From NCBI RefSeq assembly GCF_006874705.1, contig NZ_CP035382.1, positions 2,108,001 to 2,172,000 on the forward strand: a stretch of 64,000 nt of DNA, given 5' to 3'. This DNA is from Leclercia adecarboxylata (GTDB lineage Bacteria > Pseudomonadota > Gammaproteobacteria > Enterobacterales > Enterobacteriaceae). A program made the translations under genes and the position numbers. The notes beneath the pieces are model-generated. The model was not told the DNA's origin, ran no database searches, and worked only from the letters and a program-made list of their open reading frames with translations. Positions 20,054 to 29,751 of this stretch are shown in pieces (the first letter of the stretch is position 1; each line of letters starts with the position of its first letter).

Positions 20054-22471
20054 TTCTCCCTGCGTCGCGCTCTCAATCGTTAAGCGCACGTCCGAGGTAA
20101 TCAGGTCCGCCAGCATCTGGTACACCTTCATCGTCTCTTCCGGCTCGGCATCACCACTGTCACTGATGTAGCCCTCGTCACGCAGCGTCAACACCAGCGA
20201 ACTGAAGACCGCTTTATCGAAGAACTCCGGCGCGTTGATGCCGTGCAGCATCGACAGACGCTGTGCCAGCGTGCGGCTCTCTTTCTCCAGCGTCCCGCGG
20301 TTGATCGACGGGTTGGCGCTCAGCAGCCAGAAGGTAATGGCATAACGCTGCACGGTTTCGCGTGCGCCCGCCGCTAGCAGCTGCAGCGTGCGTGCCCGGG
20401 ACGGGTTGATCAGCAGAAGGTCATCTTTCTGCGAAATCAGTCCCTGGCGGGTCAGCTCTTCAATCTGCTTATCCAGCACCTCTGCCAGCTCGTCGTTTTC
20501 CCAGCGCAGGAACAGCTCGGCTTTCAGCATCGGGTAGAGGGCGGTGACATGCTCCAGCAGCGCCTGACGGGTGATCTGGCGATGCTGGGTGATGATGGCC
20601 GCCATCAGCGACGGCAGCATCAGCATATGCGCAATGTTGTTGCGGTAGTAGGTCATCAGTACCGCCTGCTCGCGCGGCAGAATGATGATATCGCCGATGG
20701 TGTCCTTCTCGACCTCAAACTTGTTCATCTGCAGCGCGTGCTCGATCAGCTCGCTGGCGCTGGCGGTCGGCACCGTGGCATCTGCCGCGTACGGCACGTT
20801 GCGCATCAGGTTCAGGTAGCAGTCGAGCTGCTCGGTCAGCTGTTCACGGGTGAGCGAGCGCTGGCGAGAGGCCAGCAGAGCGGTACAACACAGGTTCATG
20901 GCGTTGGCCGCCCCGGCGTTGTTAATACGTACCATCAGATCGGCGGCTATGGCGTTCACCGTTGGCGTCAGCCAGGCCGGACGCACCGCTTCGATCGGAT
21001 CGATGGACTCGCGCCACTCCGGCACACGGTGATTGAGATAAGTCATCAACGGCATAGGTTCGCCGAAGTTAACATATCCCTGACCAAGATTGCGCAGCTT
21101 GCTCAGGCCGCGCAGCATCTGCAGCAGGCTCTCTTTCTCTTTGGTGGCGCCGCGCAGCTCTTTGGCGTAAGTACCCACTTCCATCACGTGCTCGTAACCG
21201 ATGTAAATCGGCACCAGAGTGATTGGACGCGTACCGCCACGCAGCATCGCCTGAATGGTCATCGACAGGGTGCCGGTCTTCGGATCGAGCAGACGCCCGG
21301 TACGGGAACGGCCGCCTTCCACGAAATATTCCACAGAGTAGCCGCGGCTGAACAGCTCGCCCAGATACTCACGGAACACGGTAGAGTAGAGCTTATTGCC
21401 CTTAAAGGTACGGCGAATGAAGAACGCACCCAGACGGCGGAAGATCGGGCCAGCCGGCCAGAAGTTGAGGTTGATACCCGCAGCGATGTGCGGCGGCACC
21501 AGCCCCTGGTGATAGAGCACATACGAGAGCAGCAGATAGTCCATGTGGCTGCGGTGGCAGGGCACATAAACAATCTCATGGCCGTCGTGGGCCAGCTGGC
21601 GCACACGCTCGGCGTTGTGCACGTTGATCCCCTGATAGAGACGGTTCCAGGTAAAGCTCAGGATACGGTCGCTAAGGCGGATCATCTCGTAGGAGAAGTT
21701 GGCCGCAATCTCTTCCATCAGGGCGATGGCGTTTTGCTGCGCCTTCTCGTGGGAGATTTTTTTGCTGCGCGCTTCGTCTTCGACGGCGCGGGCGATCGCT
21801 TTCGAGGCCAGCAGCTTGTTAAACAGATCCTGACGTGCCGGCAGGCGTGGGCCTACCGCGGCCAGACGCTGACGGGCAAAGTGCATGCGCGCCACGCGGG
21901 CCAGCTTCTGGGCGATGGTCTTATCCGTACCGTGCTCATCGGCCATGCGGCGCAGTGAGACTGACGGCGAGAAACGGACAAAGCTGTCGCGGCCGAGCCA
22001 GTTAACGGCGAAAAATTTCTGCACCCCGTTAAGCATGCGCAACGGCGGATTTTCTTCGCCTTTATCACGCCCCGGACGACGGCCAAACATGACCGATACG
22101 GGCACCATCTGCACGTCCAGCAGCGGGTTACTGCGGTGCAGGTCGAGGTAGTCATGGAACAGCTTGATCGACTCTTCTTTCGGCGTGTACCAGGTGAACA
22201 CACGAGGGCCACCGTGAATAAAGATGTAGCGCGGCAGCTGAGTGCCGTCGATCTCCAGCGGCTCCAGCGGATCGGGAAGATCGTGCGCCAGGCATTGGGC
22301 GCGCAGCGTCAGCAAGTCGGCCTTCGAGTTATAAGGCAAAACGTACATAATAGGACGCGAGGTATCGAGTCCCAACTCCAGCGTGGGAACCGCCGGAATA
22401 GACTTGCTTTTTACCAGGACGCTTAATGGTAAATTAAGTAATTTGTAGTAAATTCGTGGCCAGCCAGACAT
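20051..22471 (-). CDS. plsB: Glycerol-3-phosphate 1-O-acyltransferase PlsB
   Basis: PlsB (806 residues) acylates sn-glycerol 3-phosphate at the inner membrane, the first step of phospholipid synthesis. Acyltransferase block [13 protein letters not shown] holds the HX4D catalytic pair near residue 306. Block II contains [18 protein letters not shown], block [17 protein letters not shown], and block [13 protein letters not shown]. The frame opens 21 codons earlier, but [17 protein letters not shown] at 22471 is the E. coli N-terminus. It is divergent from dgkA, which also acts in phospholipid metabolism. Confidence 0.98.
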   Translation of the reverse strand: MSGWPRIYYKLLNLPLSVLVKSKSIPAVPTLELGLDTSRPIMYVLPYNSKADLLTLRAQCLAHDLPDPLEPLEIDGTQLPRYIFIHGGPRVFTWYTPKEESIKLFHDYLDLHRSNPLLDVQMVPVSVMFGRRPGRDKGEENPPLRMLNGVQKFFAVNWLGRDSFVRFSPSVSLRRMADEHGTDKTIAQKLARVARMHFARQRLAAVGPRLPARQDLFNKLLASKAIARAVEDEARSKKISHEKAQQNAIALMEEIAANFSYEMIRLSDRILSFTWNRLYQGINVHNAERVRQLAHDGHEIVYVPCHRSHMDYLLLSYVLYHQGLVPPHIAAGINLNFWPAGPIFRRLGAFFIRRTFKGNKLYSTVFREYLGELFSRGYSVEYFVEGGRSRTGRLLDPKTGTLSMTIQAMLRGGTRPITLVPIYIGYEHVMEVGTYAKELRGATKEKESLLQMLRGLSKLRNLGQGYVNFGEPMPLMTYLNHRVPEWRESIDPIEAVRPAWLTPTVNAIAADLMVRINNAGAANAMNLCCTALLASRQRSLTREQLTEQLDCYLNLMRNVPYAADATVPTASASELIEHALQMNKFEVEKDTIGDIIILPREQAVLMTYYRNNIAHMLMLPSLMAAIITQHRQITRQALLEHVTALYPMLKAELFLRWENDELAEVLDKQIEELTRQGLISQKDDLLLINPSRARTLQLLAAGARETVQRYAITFWLLSANPSINRGTLEKESRTLAQRLSMLHGINAPEFFDKAVFSSLVLTLRDEGYISDSGDAEPEETMKVYQMLADLITSDVRLTIESATQGE

Positions 22472-22626
22472 AAACGATGTAAAGCCTCTGGTTAAAAATG
22501 CAATTGCGGCGCAAGGATAACAGAAAGCGCGCAAAATTTCTGTTGTTACCCGTCATACTTCCGGTGGCTGCGCCAGGCGCTTAAACCACCGTTTCTGACG
22601 CTATTTTCGAAGAAAGGTTTCTTTTA

Positions 22627-22995
22627 ATGGCCAATAATACCACTGGGTTAACCCGAATCATTAAAGCTGCCGGCTATTCATGGAAAGGCATCCGTGCTGC
22701 CTGGATCAATGAAGCCGCATTTCGCCAGGAGGGGGTTGCTGTCGTCGCGGCGATTATTATTGCCTGCTGGCTGGATGTTGATCCCATCACTCGCGTATTA
22801 CTGATTGGCTCGGTGATGTTGGTGATGATAGTCGAAATTTTGAACAGTGCGATCGAGGCGGTGGTCGACCGTATCGGCACTGACTTTCACGAGCTCTCGG
22901 GCCGGGCAAAAGATATGGGTTCTGCCGCGGTGCTGATGGCGATTATCGTTGCGTTGTTTACCTGGGTCACGCTGCTTTGGGGACATTTACGATAA
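22627..22995 (+). CDS. dgkA: Diacylglycerol kinase DgkA
   Basis: DgkA (122 residues) is the small trimeric inner-membrane kinase that returns diacylglycerol to phosphatidic acid. The family signature EILNSAIEAVVDRIG (about residues 69-83) carries the catalytic Glu and the metal-binding Glu. Three transmembrane helices are evident. It is divergent from plsB, separated by 155 bases. Confidence 0.98.
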   Translation: MANNTTGLTRIIKAAGYSWKGIRAAWINEAAFRQEGVAVVAAIIIACWLDVDPITRVLLIGSVMLVMIVEILNSAIEAVVDRIGTDFHELSGRAKDMGSAAVLMAIIVALFTWVTLLWGHLR

Positions 22996-23059
22996 GCCTT
23001 CAGAAACCGAACAAGTCTCTGGTTTTTTATGCGGTTTGTGGTTCCAAAATCACCTTTAG

Positions 23060-23096
23060 CTGTATATACTCACAGCATAACTGTATATACACCCAG
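23060..23096 (+). promoter_or_regulatory. Tandem LexA boxes of lexA
   Basis: CTGTATATACTCACAG (23060-23075) and CTGTATATACACCCAG (23081-23096) are two SOS boxes just before the lexA ATG at 23105, as in E. coli. They make LexA autoregulated. Confidence 0.96.
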
Positions 23097-23104
23097 GGGG
23101 CGGA

Positions 23105-23713
23105 ATGAAAGCGTTAACGACCAGGCAGCAAGAGGTGTTTGATCTCATTCGGGATCATATCGGCCAGACGGGTATGCCGCCGACGCGTGCAGAAATCGCG
23201 CAGCGTCTGGGCTTCCGTTCTCCAAATGCCGCCGAAGAGCACCTTAAGGCACTGGCGCGTAAGGGTGTGCTTGAGATTGTCTCCGGAGCGTCTCGCGGTA
23301 TTCGCCTGCTGGTTGAAGCCGAAGAGGGCCTTCCGCTCGTCGGCCGCGTCGCCGCCGGGGAACCGCTGCTGGCGCAGCAGCACATTGAAGGCCACTATCA
23401 GGTCGATCCGGGCATGTTTAAACCGAGCGCAGACTTTCTGCTCCGCGTAAGCGGTATGTCGATGAAAGACATCGGTATTCTGGATGGCGATCTGCTGGCA
23501 GTACACAAAACGCAGGACGTGCGTAACGGTCAGGTGGTTGTGGCGCGTATCGATGATGAAGTCACCGTTAAGCGACTGAAAAAGCAGGGCAACACCGTGC
23601 AGCTGCTGCCGGAAAACAGCGAGTTTTCCCCGATTGTTGTCGACCTGCGTGAAAATAACTTCTCCATCGAAGGTCTTGCGGTTGGCGTCATCCGCAACGG
23701 TGAGTGGTTATAA
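23105..23713 (+). CDS. lexA: LexA, SOS repressor
   Basis: LexA (202 residues) represses SOS genes and cleaves itself when RecA filaments form. The winged helix-turn-helix is in residues 1-70 ([24 protein letters not shown] in two parts). The Ala-Gly cleavage site is in [12 protein letters not shown] near residue 84. The catalytic Ser of [13 protein letters not shown] (about residue 119) and the Lys in [11 protein letters not shown] (about 156) are intact. Two LexA boxes precede it, and dinF follows across a hairpin. Confidence 0.98.
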   Translation: MKALTTRQQEVFDLIRDHIGQTGMPPTRAEIAQRLGFRSPNAAEEHLKALARKGVLEIVSGASRGIRLLVEAEEGLPLVGRVAAGEPLLAQQHIEGHYQVDPGMFKPSADFLLRVSGMSMKDIGILDGDLLAVHKTQDVRNGQVVVARIDDEVTVKRLKKQGNTVQLLPENSEFSPIVVDLRENNFSIEGLAVGVIRNGEWL

Positions 23714-23724
23714 CGCCTTTCTGA

Positions 23725-23755
23725 CAGACTGCGACCCTGTCGCAGTCTGCTTTTC
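23725..23755 (+). terminator. Hairpin between lexA and dinF
   Basis: A perfect eleven-pair stem CAGACTGCGAC / GTCGCAGTCTG with a three-base loop is followed by CTTTTCTT. It probably ends most lexA mRNA and lets a fraction read into dinF. Confidence 0.83.
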
Positions 23756-23776
23756 TTGCCTCCGGCGAACATTTTC

Positions 23777-25096
23777 ATGTCTCTCCTGACTGCTTCAGAC
23801 AAGGCGTTGTGGCGTCTTGCACTTCCTATGATCGTCTCCAATATCAGCGTCCCTCTGCTCGGGCTGGTGGATACGGCTGTCATTGGTCATCTCGATTCGC
23901 CCGTCTATCTGGGCGGTGTCGCCATCGGCGCGACGGCAACCAGCTTCCTGTTTATGCTGCTGCTCTTTTTGCGCATGAGTACCACCGGGCTTACTGCCCA
24001 GGCCTATGGCGCGAAGGATCCGCAGCGTCTGGCCCGCGCGCTGGTGCAGCCGCTGATCCTGGCCCTCGGTGCCGGTCTGCTGATTGTGCTGTTGCGCACA
24101 CCGCTCATCGATCTGGCGCTGCATATCGTTGGCGGCAGCGAGGCCGTTCTTCATCAGGCGAGGCGCTTCCTTGAGATCCGCTGGCTCAGCGCCCCGGCAT
24201 CGCTGGCTAACCTGGTGCTGCTCGGCTGGCTGCTGGGGGTGCAGTATGCCCGGGCGCCGGTGATCCTGCTGGTAGTGGGGAACCTGCTCAACATCGTGCT
24301 GGATCTTTGGCTGGTGATGGGCCTGCAGATGAACGTGCAGGGGGCTGCGCTGGCGACCGCTATCGCAGAGTACGCCACCCTGCTGATCGGCTTATGGATG
24401 GTCTGGCGGGTGCTGGCCCTGCGCGGTATTTCGCTGGCGCTGCTGAAAGCGAGCTGGCGGGGCAACATCCGCAAACTGCTGGCCCTCAATCGCGACATCA
24501 TGCTGCGCTCGCTGCTGCTGCAACTCTGTTTCGGGGCGCTGACGGTAATGGGCGCGCGGCTGGGGCCGGAGATTATCGCCGTCAACGCCGTGCTGATGAC
24601 CCTGCTGACCTTTACCGCCTACGCGCTGGATGGCTTCGCCTACGCGGTTGAGGCCCACTCCGGGCAGGCCTATGGCGCACGGGAAAGCGGCCAGCTGCGG
24701 GAAGTGTGGCGGGCGGCCTGCCGTCAGTCCGGCCTGGTGGCGCTCGCCTTCGCGCTCGTCTATGCCCTGGCAGGCGATCGGATCATTGCCCTGCTAACTT
24801 CGCTGCCCGAACTGCGCGCGCTGGCGAGCCACTATCTTATCTGGCAGGTGGTTTTACCGGTGGTGGGCGTCTGGTGCTATTTGCTGGATGGGATGTTTAT
24901 CGGCGCAACCCGCGGCGCAGAGATGCGCAACAGCATGGCCGTAGCGGCCGCCGGCTTTGGCCTGACGCTGTTCACCCTGCCGTGGCTGGGCAATCATGGC
25001 CTGTGGCTGGCTCTGTGCGTGTTTCTTGCCCTGCGGGGGCTCTCTCTGGCCTGGATCTGGCACCGGCACTGGCGCAACGGCAGCTGGTTTTCATAG
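23777..25096 (+). CDS. dinF: DinF, MATE-family efflux protein
   Basis: DinF (439 residues) is a twelve-helix membrane transporter of the MATE family. It is SOS-induced in E. coli as the second gene after lexA and linked there to oxidative and bile-salt tolerance. MATE features include PMIVSNISVPLLGLVDTAVIGHL near the N-terminus and the repeated GWLLGVQYARAPVILLVVGN region. The ATG at 23777 gives an E. coli-like MSLLTASDKALWRLALP start; a TTG at 23756 is possible. No strong ribosome site is visible. No LexA box of its own is seen, so induction comes from lexA read-through. Confidence 0.93.
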   Translation: MSLLTASDKALWRLALPMIVSNISVPLLGLVDTAVIGHLDSPVYLGGVAIGATATSFLFMLLLFLRMSTTGLTAQAYGAKDPQRLARALVQPLILALGAGLLIVLLRTPLIDLALHIVGGSEAVLHQARRFLEIRWLSAPASLANLVLLGWLLGVQYARAPVILLVVGNLLNIVLDLWLVMGLQMNVQGAALATAIAEYATLLIGLWMVWRVLALRGISLALLKASWRGNIRKLLALNRDIMLRSLLLQLCFGALTVMGARLGPEIIAVNAVLMTLLTFTAYALDGFAYAVEAHSGQAYGARESGQLREVWRAACRQSGLVALAFALVYALAGDRIIALLTSLPELRALASHYLIWQVVLPVVGVWCYLLDGMFIGATRGAEMRNSMAVAAAGFGLTLFTLPWLGNHGLWLALCVFLALRGLSLAWIWHRHWRNGSWFS

Positions 25097-25237
25097 CGGC
25101 TTCACCCGACTGAATGGTAAAAGATTCCGAATAACAAACCCAACGCCGCAGGCTTATCTATAATTATTATCACGTCCAGCACGAAACGTATTTCAGGACG
25201 AACTTAACCTTAACGACCGAACGAAGAGGAATCGATG

Positions 25238-25447
25238 ATGAATAAAGACCAAGTCGGCGGTAACTGGAAGCAATTTAAAGGTAAAGTGAAAGAACAGTGG
25301 GGCGACCTGACTGATGACGATATGACCGTCATTGAAGGTAAACGTGACCAGCTGGTGGGTAAAATTCAGGAACGCTATGGTTATGAGAAAGACCAGGCGG
25401 AGAAAGAGGTTGGTGACTGGGAAACCCGTAACAACTATCGCTGGTAA
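25238..25447 (+). CDS. yjbJ: YjbJ, CsbD-family stress protein
   Basis: YjbJ (69 residues) is a very abundant small hydrophilic CsbD-like protein, induced by general stress in E. coli; its function is unknown. The core GNWKQFKGKVKEQWGDLTDDD and GKIQERYGYEKDQAEKEV are typical. Tandem ATGs at 25235 and 25238 are possible. AGAGGA ends at 25230, which favours the second and matches E. coli. It is monocistronic, with a strong terminator. Confidence 0.95.
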   Translation: MNKDQVGGNWKQFKGKVKEQWGDLTDDDMTVIEGKRDQLVGKIQERYGYEKDQAEKEVGDWETRNNYRW

Positions 25448-25483
25448 TTAACCTATACCCGCAGGTACACGGATGTACGCCCA

Positions 25484-25512
25484 GGGCGACCTTTCAGGTC
25501 GCCCCTTTTTTT
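25484..25512 (+). terminator. Terminator of yjbJ
   Basis: A nine-pair perfect stem GGGCGACCT / AGGTCGCCC with loop TTC is followed by seven T residues. It also lies just beyond the zur stop on the other strand. Confidence 0.93.
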
Positions 25513-25516
25513 GCCC

Positions 25517-26032
25517 TCAGCGCGGCTTTTTCTTCAGCTGGATGGAGTGATCGTGCTGACAATCCTCCTGATGGCGACAGGCTTCCACTTCAACGCAGTT
25601 GCGGCACAGACCGTGTGCTTCAATCACGTTGTGGCGCAGGGCAAAGCCCATCTTCGCGGCCAGAGTGTGCATGATATCTTCCACCCCTTCAGCGCCTTCT
25701 TCCTTCACGCTGCCACAGCGGTCGCAGATAAACATCGCTGAGGTGTGGGTCGGCTGATCGAACAGATGGCACAGCACGTAGCTGTTGGTTGACTCCACTT
25801 TATGCACAAAGCCCTGCTCGAGTAAAAAATCGAGCGCCCGATAGACGGTGGGCGGCTTGGCCTGAGGCTCGCTCTCGCGCAGCAGGTCGAGCAGATCGTA
25901 GGCGCTGATGGCCCCGTTTTGCAGGCTCAGCAGACGCAACACTTCAAGGCGCTGCGGAGTCAGGCGCACATTGCGTTGCGCGCACAGCTTTTCGGCTTGC
26001 GCTAACAGTGCCTGCATTGTGGTCGTTTCCAT
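25517..26032 (-). CDS. zur: Zur, zinc uptake repressor
   Basis: Zur (171 residues, the same as E. coli) is the Fur-family repressor of zinc uptake genes. The winged helix is in residues 1-85 (NVRLTPQRLEVLRLLSLQNGAISAYDLLDLL in parts). The metal sites are visible in HLFDQPTHTSAMFICDRCG and in the paired cysteines of CRNCVEVEAC. The tail is Lys-rich. The open frame runs 55 codons further upstream, but METTTMQALLAQAEK at 26032 is the conserved start. It is divergent from the cupin gene. Confidence 0.96.
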   Translation of the reverse strand: METTTMQALLAQAEKLCAQRNVRLTPQRLEVLRLLSLQNGAISAYDLLDLLRESEPQAKPPTVYRALDFLLEQGFVHKVESTNSYVLCHLFDQPTHTSAMFICDRCGSVKEEGAEGVEDIMHTLAAKMGFALRHNVIEAHGLCRNCVEVEACRHQEDCQHDHSIQLKKKPR

Positions 26033-26144
26033 TTTGCACCTCGAATGACGTGGAATAACAAACCGCCAGTTTACCATGTTCTGACCTAAACGCCGAGATC
26101 CACCGGGTGTGCTACCCTGACGAAAAACCACTGGGGGTGAAAAG

Positions 26145-26633
26145 ATGAAAAGACCGGACTGCATTCGACACTGGCGTGAAGTAGAAGGCGCCGACAACTC
26201 GACCTATCCCGACAGCACAGAACGTTTCTCCATTGGCGCGCCGCTGGCCCGTGCGCTGGGGCTGGGCCGCCTCGGTATCCATCATGAGCGCCTCCCGCCA
26301 GGGCGCCGTACTTCGTACCCGCATGCCGAAAGCGATGAAGAGGAGTTCATCTTTGTGCTCGAGGGTTATCCCGAAGCCTGGATAAACGGTTATTTATGGA
26401 AACTGGAGCCAGGAGACAGCGTCGGTTTTCCTGCCGGGACGGGCGTCTGCCACACCTTTATTAATAATACCAGTGTAGAAGTGCGGTTATTAGTGGTGGG
26501 AGAGGCGAATAAAAAACATAACCGAATTTATTATCCGCTGAATGCGGTATATGCCGCCACGCGTGAAGATCGCTGGATCGATCATCCCCCGCAATTTTTT
26601 GGTCCTCATGACGGAAAACCAGGGCAAAAGTAA
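26145..26633 (+). CDS. Cupin-domain protein of unknown function
   Basis: This 162-residue single-domain cupin has motif 1 in HAESDEEEFIFVLEGYPEAW (about residues 63-82), with the metal-binding His and Glu positions. Motif 2 is PGDSVGFPAGTGVCHTFIN (about 90-108). No signal peptide or membrane segment is seen, so it is cytoplasmic. Cupins of this shape include sugar-binding and small-molecule dioxygenase types; the substrate is not predictable. It replaces E. coli yjbL/yjbM in the zur-dusA gap, and its context next to zur does not show a zinc role, since no Zur box was found upstream. Confidence 0.8.
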   Translation: MKRPDCIRHWREVEGADNSTYPDSTERFSIGAPLARALGLGRLGIHHERLPPGRRTSYPHAESDEEEFIFVLEGYPEAWINGYLWKLEPGDSVGFPAGTGVCHTFINNTSVEVRLLVVGEANKKHNRIYYPLNAVYAATREDRWIDHPPQFFGPHDGKPGQK

Positions 26634-26796
26634 TTTCTTGTTCTATACATATTAAAGAAATAAGGAAATCAATAACTTAATCTAATACTAAAGTTTAGAT
26701 AAATTCGGCTCCTCATACTTTTTTCACAAAGGACGTATGCCCCTGCGCGGTATTTAGCCGCCGGGGTTTATTCACCCAAAATAAGTCAGGTGTCCT

Positions 26797-28107
26797 GTGA
26801 AAATAAAACTCAAACTTTCTGTGGCGGGAATTGCCACCGGTATTCTTTTGGCTAATCAGGCTGGAGCAGCAAATACCTGGACGGAAGCACGCGGCGATGC
26901 AATGGGTGGAACGGGCGTTGCGTCGGCGCATTATAGCAGCGGGGTGCTGATCAACCCGGCCCTGCTGGCAAAATCCAAAGCAGAAGACGACGTCGCCATT
27001 ATATTCCCCTCGGTGGGGGCGCAGATCAGCGATAAAGACAATCTGCAGGACAAGATCGATGAGATCAGCGATGAGATCAGGGCCGATCGGGAGATGATCG
27101 ACGATCTGACCGTGGCGCGGATCCTGGCCGATCCGCAGGGAACGCTCAGTGAGCTTCAGGGGGCCGCGGGCAATCTGGCCGATCAGCTGGAGTTCCTCGA
27201 AGGAAAAACCGCCCACGGCAACGCGGGGGCAGGGATAGCCGTCAGCATTCCGGGTTCGGGGCTGTCGCTGGCGTTTGTCGCTAAGGCCAATGCTCACGCG
27301 CGCATCAGCTCGGAGATCGATCAGCAGGACATTGCATTCCTGCGCAGATTGCAGGGCAACGCAGGCATGACAAACCAGATGGCGCTGGGGGCAGCGCGAA
27401 ACGGCAGCGACGTGATTACCCGCAACCTGAATTCCGTCGCCATGGGCAGGGCGGCGATCGTTTCCGACTACGGCGTGGCGGTTGCCCGCCAGTTTGATTT
27501 CAACGGCCTGCCGGTCTCGGTCGGCGTGACGCCAAAACTGCAGCAAACCTGGCTCTACAACTACACCACCTCCATCTATACCTACGACAGCAGCGATTTT
27601 AACAGCAGCCGTAACCGCAATGACGATACCAGTTTTAACGTCGATGTCGGCGTCGCGGTCGACTTCGGTGAAAACTGGACGGTCGGCCTGAGCGGGCAGA
27701 ACCTGTTCTCACGGGATATTGATACCAACGATATTCGCATTCTCAATGGGCGTACCGGGCAGGAGGTGAGCTATCAGGACACGTACCAGATCCGCCCTCT
27801 GGTCACGGCAGGGGTGGCCTGGCATACCGGCCTGCTCACCCTCAGCGCCGATGGCGATCTGACCAAAACCCGGGGCTTCAGGAGTGAAGAAGACTCGCAG
27901 TATGTCGGGGTGGGGGCAGAAGTGTCCCTGCTGGGCTGGCTGGCGGTGCGCGGCGGCTTTCGCGGGGACGTGAAGGGCAACGACAGTAACGTCTTCACCG
28001 GCGGCTTTGGCTTTGCCCCCTTCAATACCGTGCATATCGATTTAACCGGCATTTACGGCGAGGATGAAACCTGGGGTGCCGGGGCGCAATTCAGCGTCAC
28101 CTTCTGA
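26797..28107 (+). CDS. Outer-membrane protein of the TraF_2 family
   Basis: This 436-residue protein starts at GTG with a Sec signal peptide (residues 1-24, ending NQAGA). The start of the mature part, ARGDAMGGTGVASAHYSSG, followed by VLINPALLA, is the FadL/OmpP1-like lead seen in TraF_2 (PF13729) proteins. A charged helical insert (about residues 75-120) is followed by amphipathic beta strands, and the protein ends in an aromatic residue (GAGAQFSVTF), all signs of an outer-membrane barrel. Annotators often call this 'conjugal transfer protein TraF', but nothing here is conjugative. It stands alone after an AT-rich 163-base gap. Ligand and role are unknown. Confidence 0.75.
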   Translation: MKIKLKLSVAGIATGILLANQAGAANTWTEARGDAMGGTGVASAHYSSGVLINPALLAKSKAEDDVAIIFPSVGAQISDKDNLQDKIDEISDEIRADREMIDDLTVARILADPQGTLSELQGAAGNLADQLEFLEGKTAHGNAGAGIAVSIPGSGLSLAFVAKANAHARISSEIDQQDIAFLRRLQGNAGMTNQMALGAARNGSDVITRNLNSVAMGRAAIVSDYGVAVARQFDFNGLPVSVGVTPKLQQTWLYNYTTSIYTYDSSDFNSSRNRNDDTSFNVDVGVAVDFGENWTVGLSGQNLFSRDIDTNDIRILNGRTGQEVSYQDTYQIRPLVTAGVAWHTGLLTLSADGDLTKTRGFRSEEDSQYVGVGAEVSLLGWLAVRGGFRGDVKGNDSNVFTGGFGFAPFNTVHIDLTGIYGEDETWGAGAQFSVTF

Positions 28108-28187
28108 CGGGATCCGGAGGCGCTCTGCCTCCGGCGAATATGTGCTATAGTAGCGCCCCATTTTCAGCAGATGCTTAAAACTTCGCC

Positions 28188-29183
28188 ATGTCGTCAGAAA
28201 ACTCGTCCCTCTATCCTGCTCACCGTTTTTCCATCGCGCCGATGCTCGACTGGACAGACAGACACTGCCGCTACTTCCTGCGCCAGCTGTCGCGTCATAC
28301 CCTGCTCTATACCGAGATGGTGACCACCGGGGCGATTATTCATGGCAAGGGCGACTATCTCGCCTTCAGCGAAGAGGAGCATCCGGTGGCGTTGCAGCTT
28401 GGCGGCAGCGATCCGGCCGCGCTGGCGCGCTGTGCGAAGCTGGCAGAGGAACGCGGTTACGACGAGATTAACCTCAACGTCGGCTGCCCGTCCGATCGCG
28501 TCCAGAACGGCATGTTTGGCGCCTGTCTGATGGGTAATGCGCAGCTGGTGGCCGACTGCGTGAAAGCGATGCGCGATGTGGTCTCCATTCCGGTGACGGT
28601 CAAAACCCGTATCGGCATCGACGAGCAGGACAGCTACGAATTTCTCTGTGACTTCATCGGCACGGTGGCCGGCAAGGGCGAGTGCGAGATGTTTATCATC
28701 CATGCCCGCAAAGCCTGGCTCTCTGGCCTGAGTCCGAAAGAGAACCGTGAGATCCCGCCGCTGGATTACCCACGCGTTTATCAGTTGAAGCGCGATTTCC
28801 CGCAGCTGACCATGTCGATCAACGGCGGCATCAAGTCTCTTGACGAGGCGAAAGCGCATTTACAGCATATGGACGGCGTCATGGTAGGGCGCGAGGCGTA
28901 CCAGAACCCGGGCGTGCTGGCAGCGGTGGACCGCGAAATCTTTGGTATGGACGCCGCCGATCGCGATCCGGTGGCGGTGGTGCGGGCGATGTACCCCTAC
29001 ATTGAGCGCGAGCTAAGCAATGGTACTTATCTGGGCCATGTGACCCGCCACATGCTGGGTCTGTTCCAGGGGATCCCGGGCGCGCGCCAGTGGCGCCGCT
29101 ACCTGAGTGAAAACGCCCATAAGGCGGGCGCCGATATCGAGGTGCTAGAGCAGGCGCTGCGTCTGGTGGCAGACAAGCGATAA
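28188..29183 (+). CDS. dusA: tRNA-dihydrouridine(20/20a) synthase DusA
   Basis: DusA (331 residues) reduces U20 and U20a of tRNA to dihydrouridine, using FMN and NADPH. The TIM-barrel FMN sites are visible: [16 protein letters not shown] near the start and [20 protein letters not shown] with the catalytic Cys. Further phosphate-binding loops include [17 protein letters not shown] and [14 protein letters not shown]. The ATG at 28188 gives a protein a few residues shorter at the N-terminus than I recall for E. coli. A terminator follows. Confidence 0.97.
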   Translation: MSSENSSLYPAHRFSIAPMLDWTDRHCRYFLRQLSRHTLLYTEMVTTGAIIHGKGDYLAFSEEEHPVALQLGGSDPAALARCAKLAEERGYDEINLNVGCPSDRVQNGMFGACLMGNAQLVADCVKAMRDVVSIPVTVKTRIGIDEQDSYEFLCDFIGTVAGKGECEMFIIHARKAWLSGLSPKENREIPPLDYPRVYQLKRDFPQLTMSINGGIKSLDEAKAHLQHMDGVMVGREAYQNPGVLAAVDREIFGMDAADRDPVAVVRAMYPYIERELSNGTYLGHVTRHMLGLFQGIPGARQWRRYLSENAHKAGADIEVLEQALRLVADKR

Positions 29184-29212
29184 TTTTCACTAAAAGTTCG
29201 TCAAATTCACCA

Positions 29213-29245
29213 CGCCCGGCGCAGCATTGCCGGGCGTTTTCTTTT
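29213..29245 (+). terminator. Terminator of dusA
   Basis: An eight-pair stem CGCCCGGC / GCCGGGCG with an eight-base loop is followed by TTTTCTTTTT. It ends just before the pspG promoter. Confidence 0.88.
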
Positions 29246-29265
29246 TATATCAATGTGTTAATTTT

Positions 29266-29281
29266 TGGCACGGATCTTGTA
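29266..29281 (+). promoter_or_regulatory. Sigma-54 promoter of pspG
   Basis: TGGCACGGATCTTGTA places GG at 29267-29268 and GT at 29279-29280, the right spacing for -24/-12, with a consensus -24 box. pspG is a PspF/sigma-54 target in E. coli. Confidence 0.83.
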
Positions 29282-29325
29282 ATGGCGATAGCAGCGTATC
29301 GTTGTGATGCATTCGGGAGAGAGCC

Positions 29326-29568
29326 ATGCTGGAACTACTTTTTGTGATTGGATTTTTTGTCATGCTGTTAGTCACCGGCGTCTCACTGCTGGGTATTGTT
29401 GCCGCACTGGTGGTCGCTACCGTGGTGATGTTTATCGGCGGACTGTTTGCCCTGATGCTGAAACTGCTGCCGTGGTTGCTGCTGGCCGTGGCGGTGGTGT
29501 GGGCGATACGGGCGATTAAATCGCCAAAAATCCCACGCTATCAGCGCAATAACCGCTTTCGTTACTAA
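29326..29568 (+). CDS. pspG: PspG, phage-shock protein G
   Basis: PspG (80 residues) is an inner-membrane effector of the phage-shock response to envelope stress. Two hydrophobic spans (about residues 2-45 and 47-65) are followed by a basic tail KSPKIPRYQRNNRFRY. It lies far from pspABCDE but belongs to the same PspF regulon, and the sigma-54 promoter upstream fits this. The same length as E. coli. Confidence 0.95.
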   Translation: MLELLFVIGFFVMLLVTGVSLLGIVAALVVATVVMFIGGLFALMLKLLPWLLLAVAVVWAIRAIKSPKIPRYQRNNRFRY

Positions 29569-29718
29569 GGTATTGAGTGGTTCGTCACATCCTTGCAACT
29601 TTTACGGCAGCATTGCTTAGAACAGAATAGGATTTAGTTATCGAATCTGTCACTATTGCCGCCGTTAAAGAATTCATCGCGCTGTACCCTACATACAGCC
29701 GAACTAAAAAAAGAAAAG

Positions 29719-29742
29719 AAAAGGGCTTCCTACGGGAAGCCC
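29719..29742. terminator. Terminator between pspG and qorA
   Basis: The stem GGGCTTCC / GGAAGCCC with loop TACG has T-rich flanks on both strands (CTTTTCTTTT on the minus strand). It most clearly serves qorA. Confidence 0.78.
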
Positions 29743-29751
29743 AATTTCTTT

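Noticed and set aside
20549..21958. A 469-codon plus-strand frame inside plsB
   Set aside because: It is antisense to a certain gene and has shadow-frame composition.
26713..27546. A 277-codon minus-strand frame across the start of the barrel protein
   Set aside because: It lacks a recognisable family, covers the promoter gap, and conflicts with a plus-strand gene that has a signal peptide and conserved barrel features.
26797..28107. Evidence of a conjugative element from the TraF-like protein
   Set aside because: No relaxase, pilus, type IV secretion or integrase genes, no attachment-site repeats and no composition jump were seen; the family name is historical.
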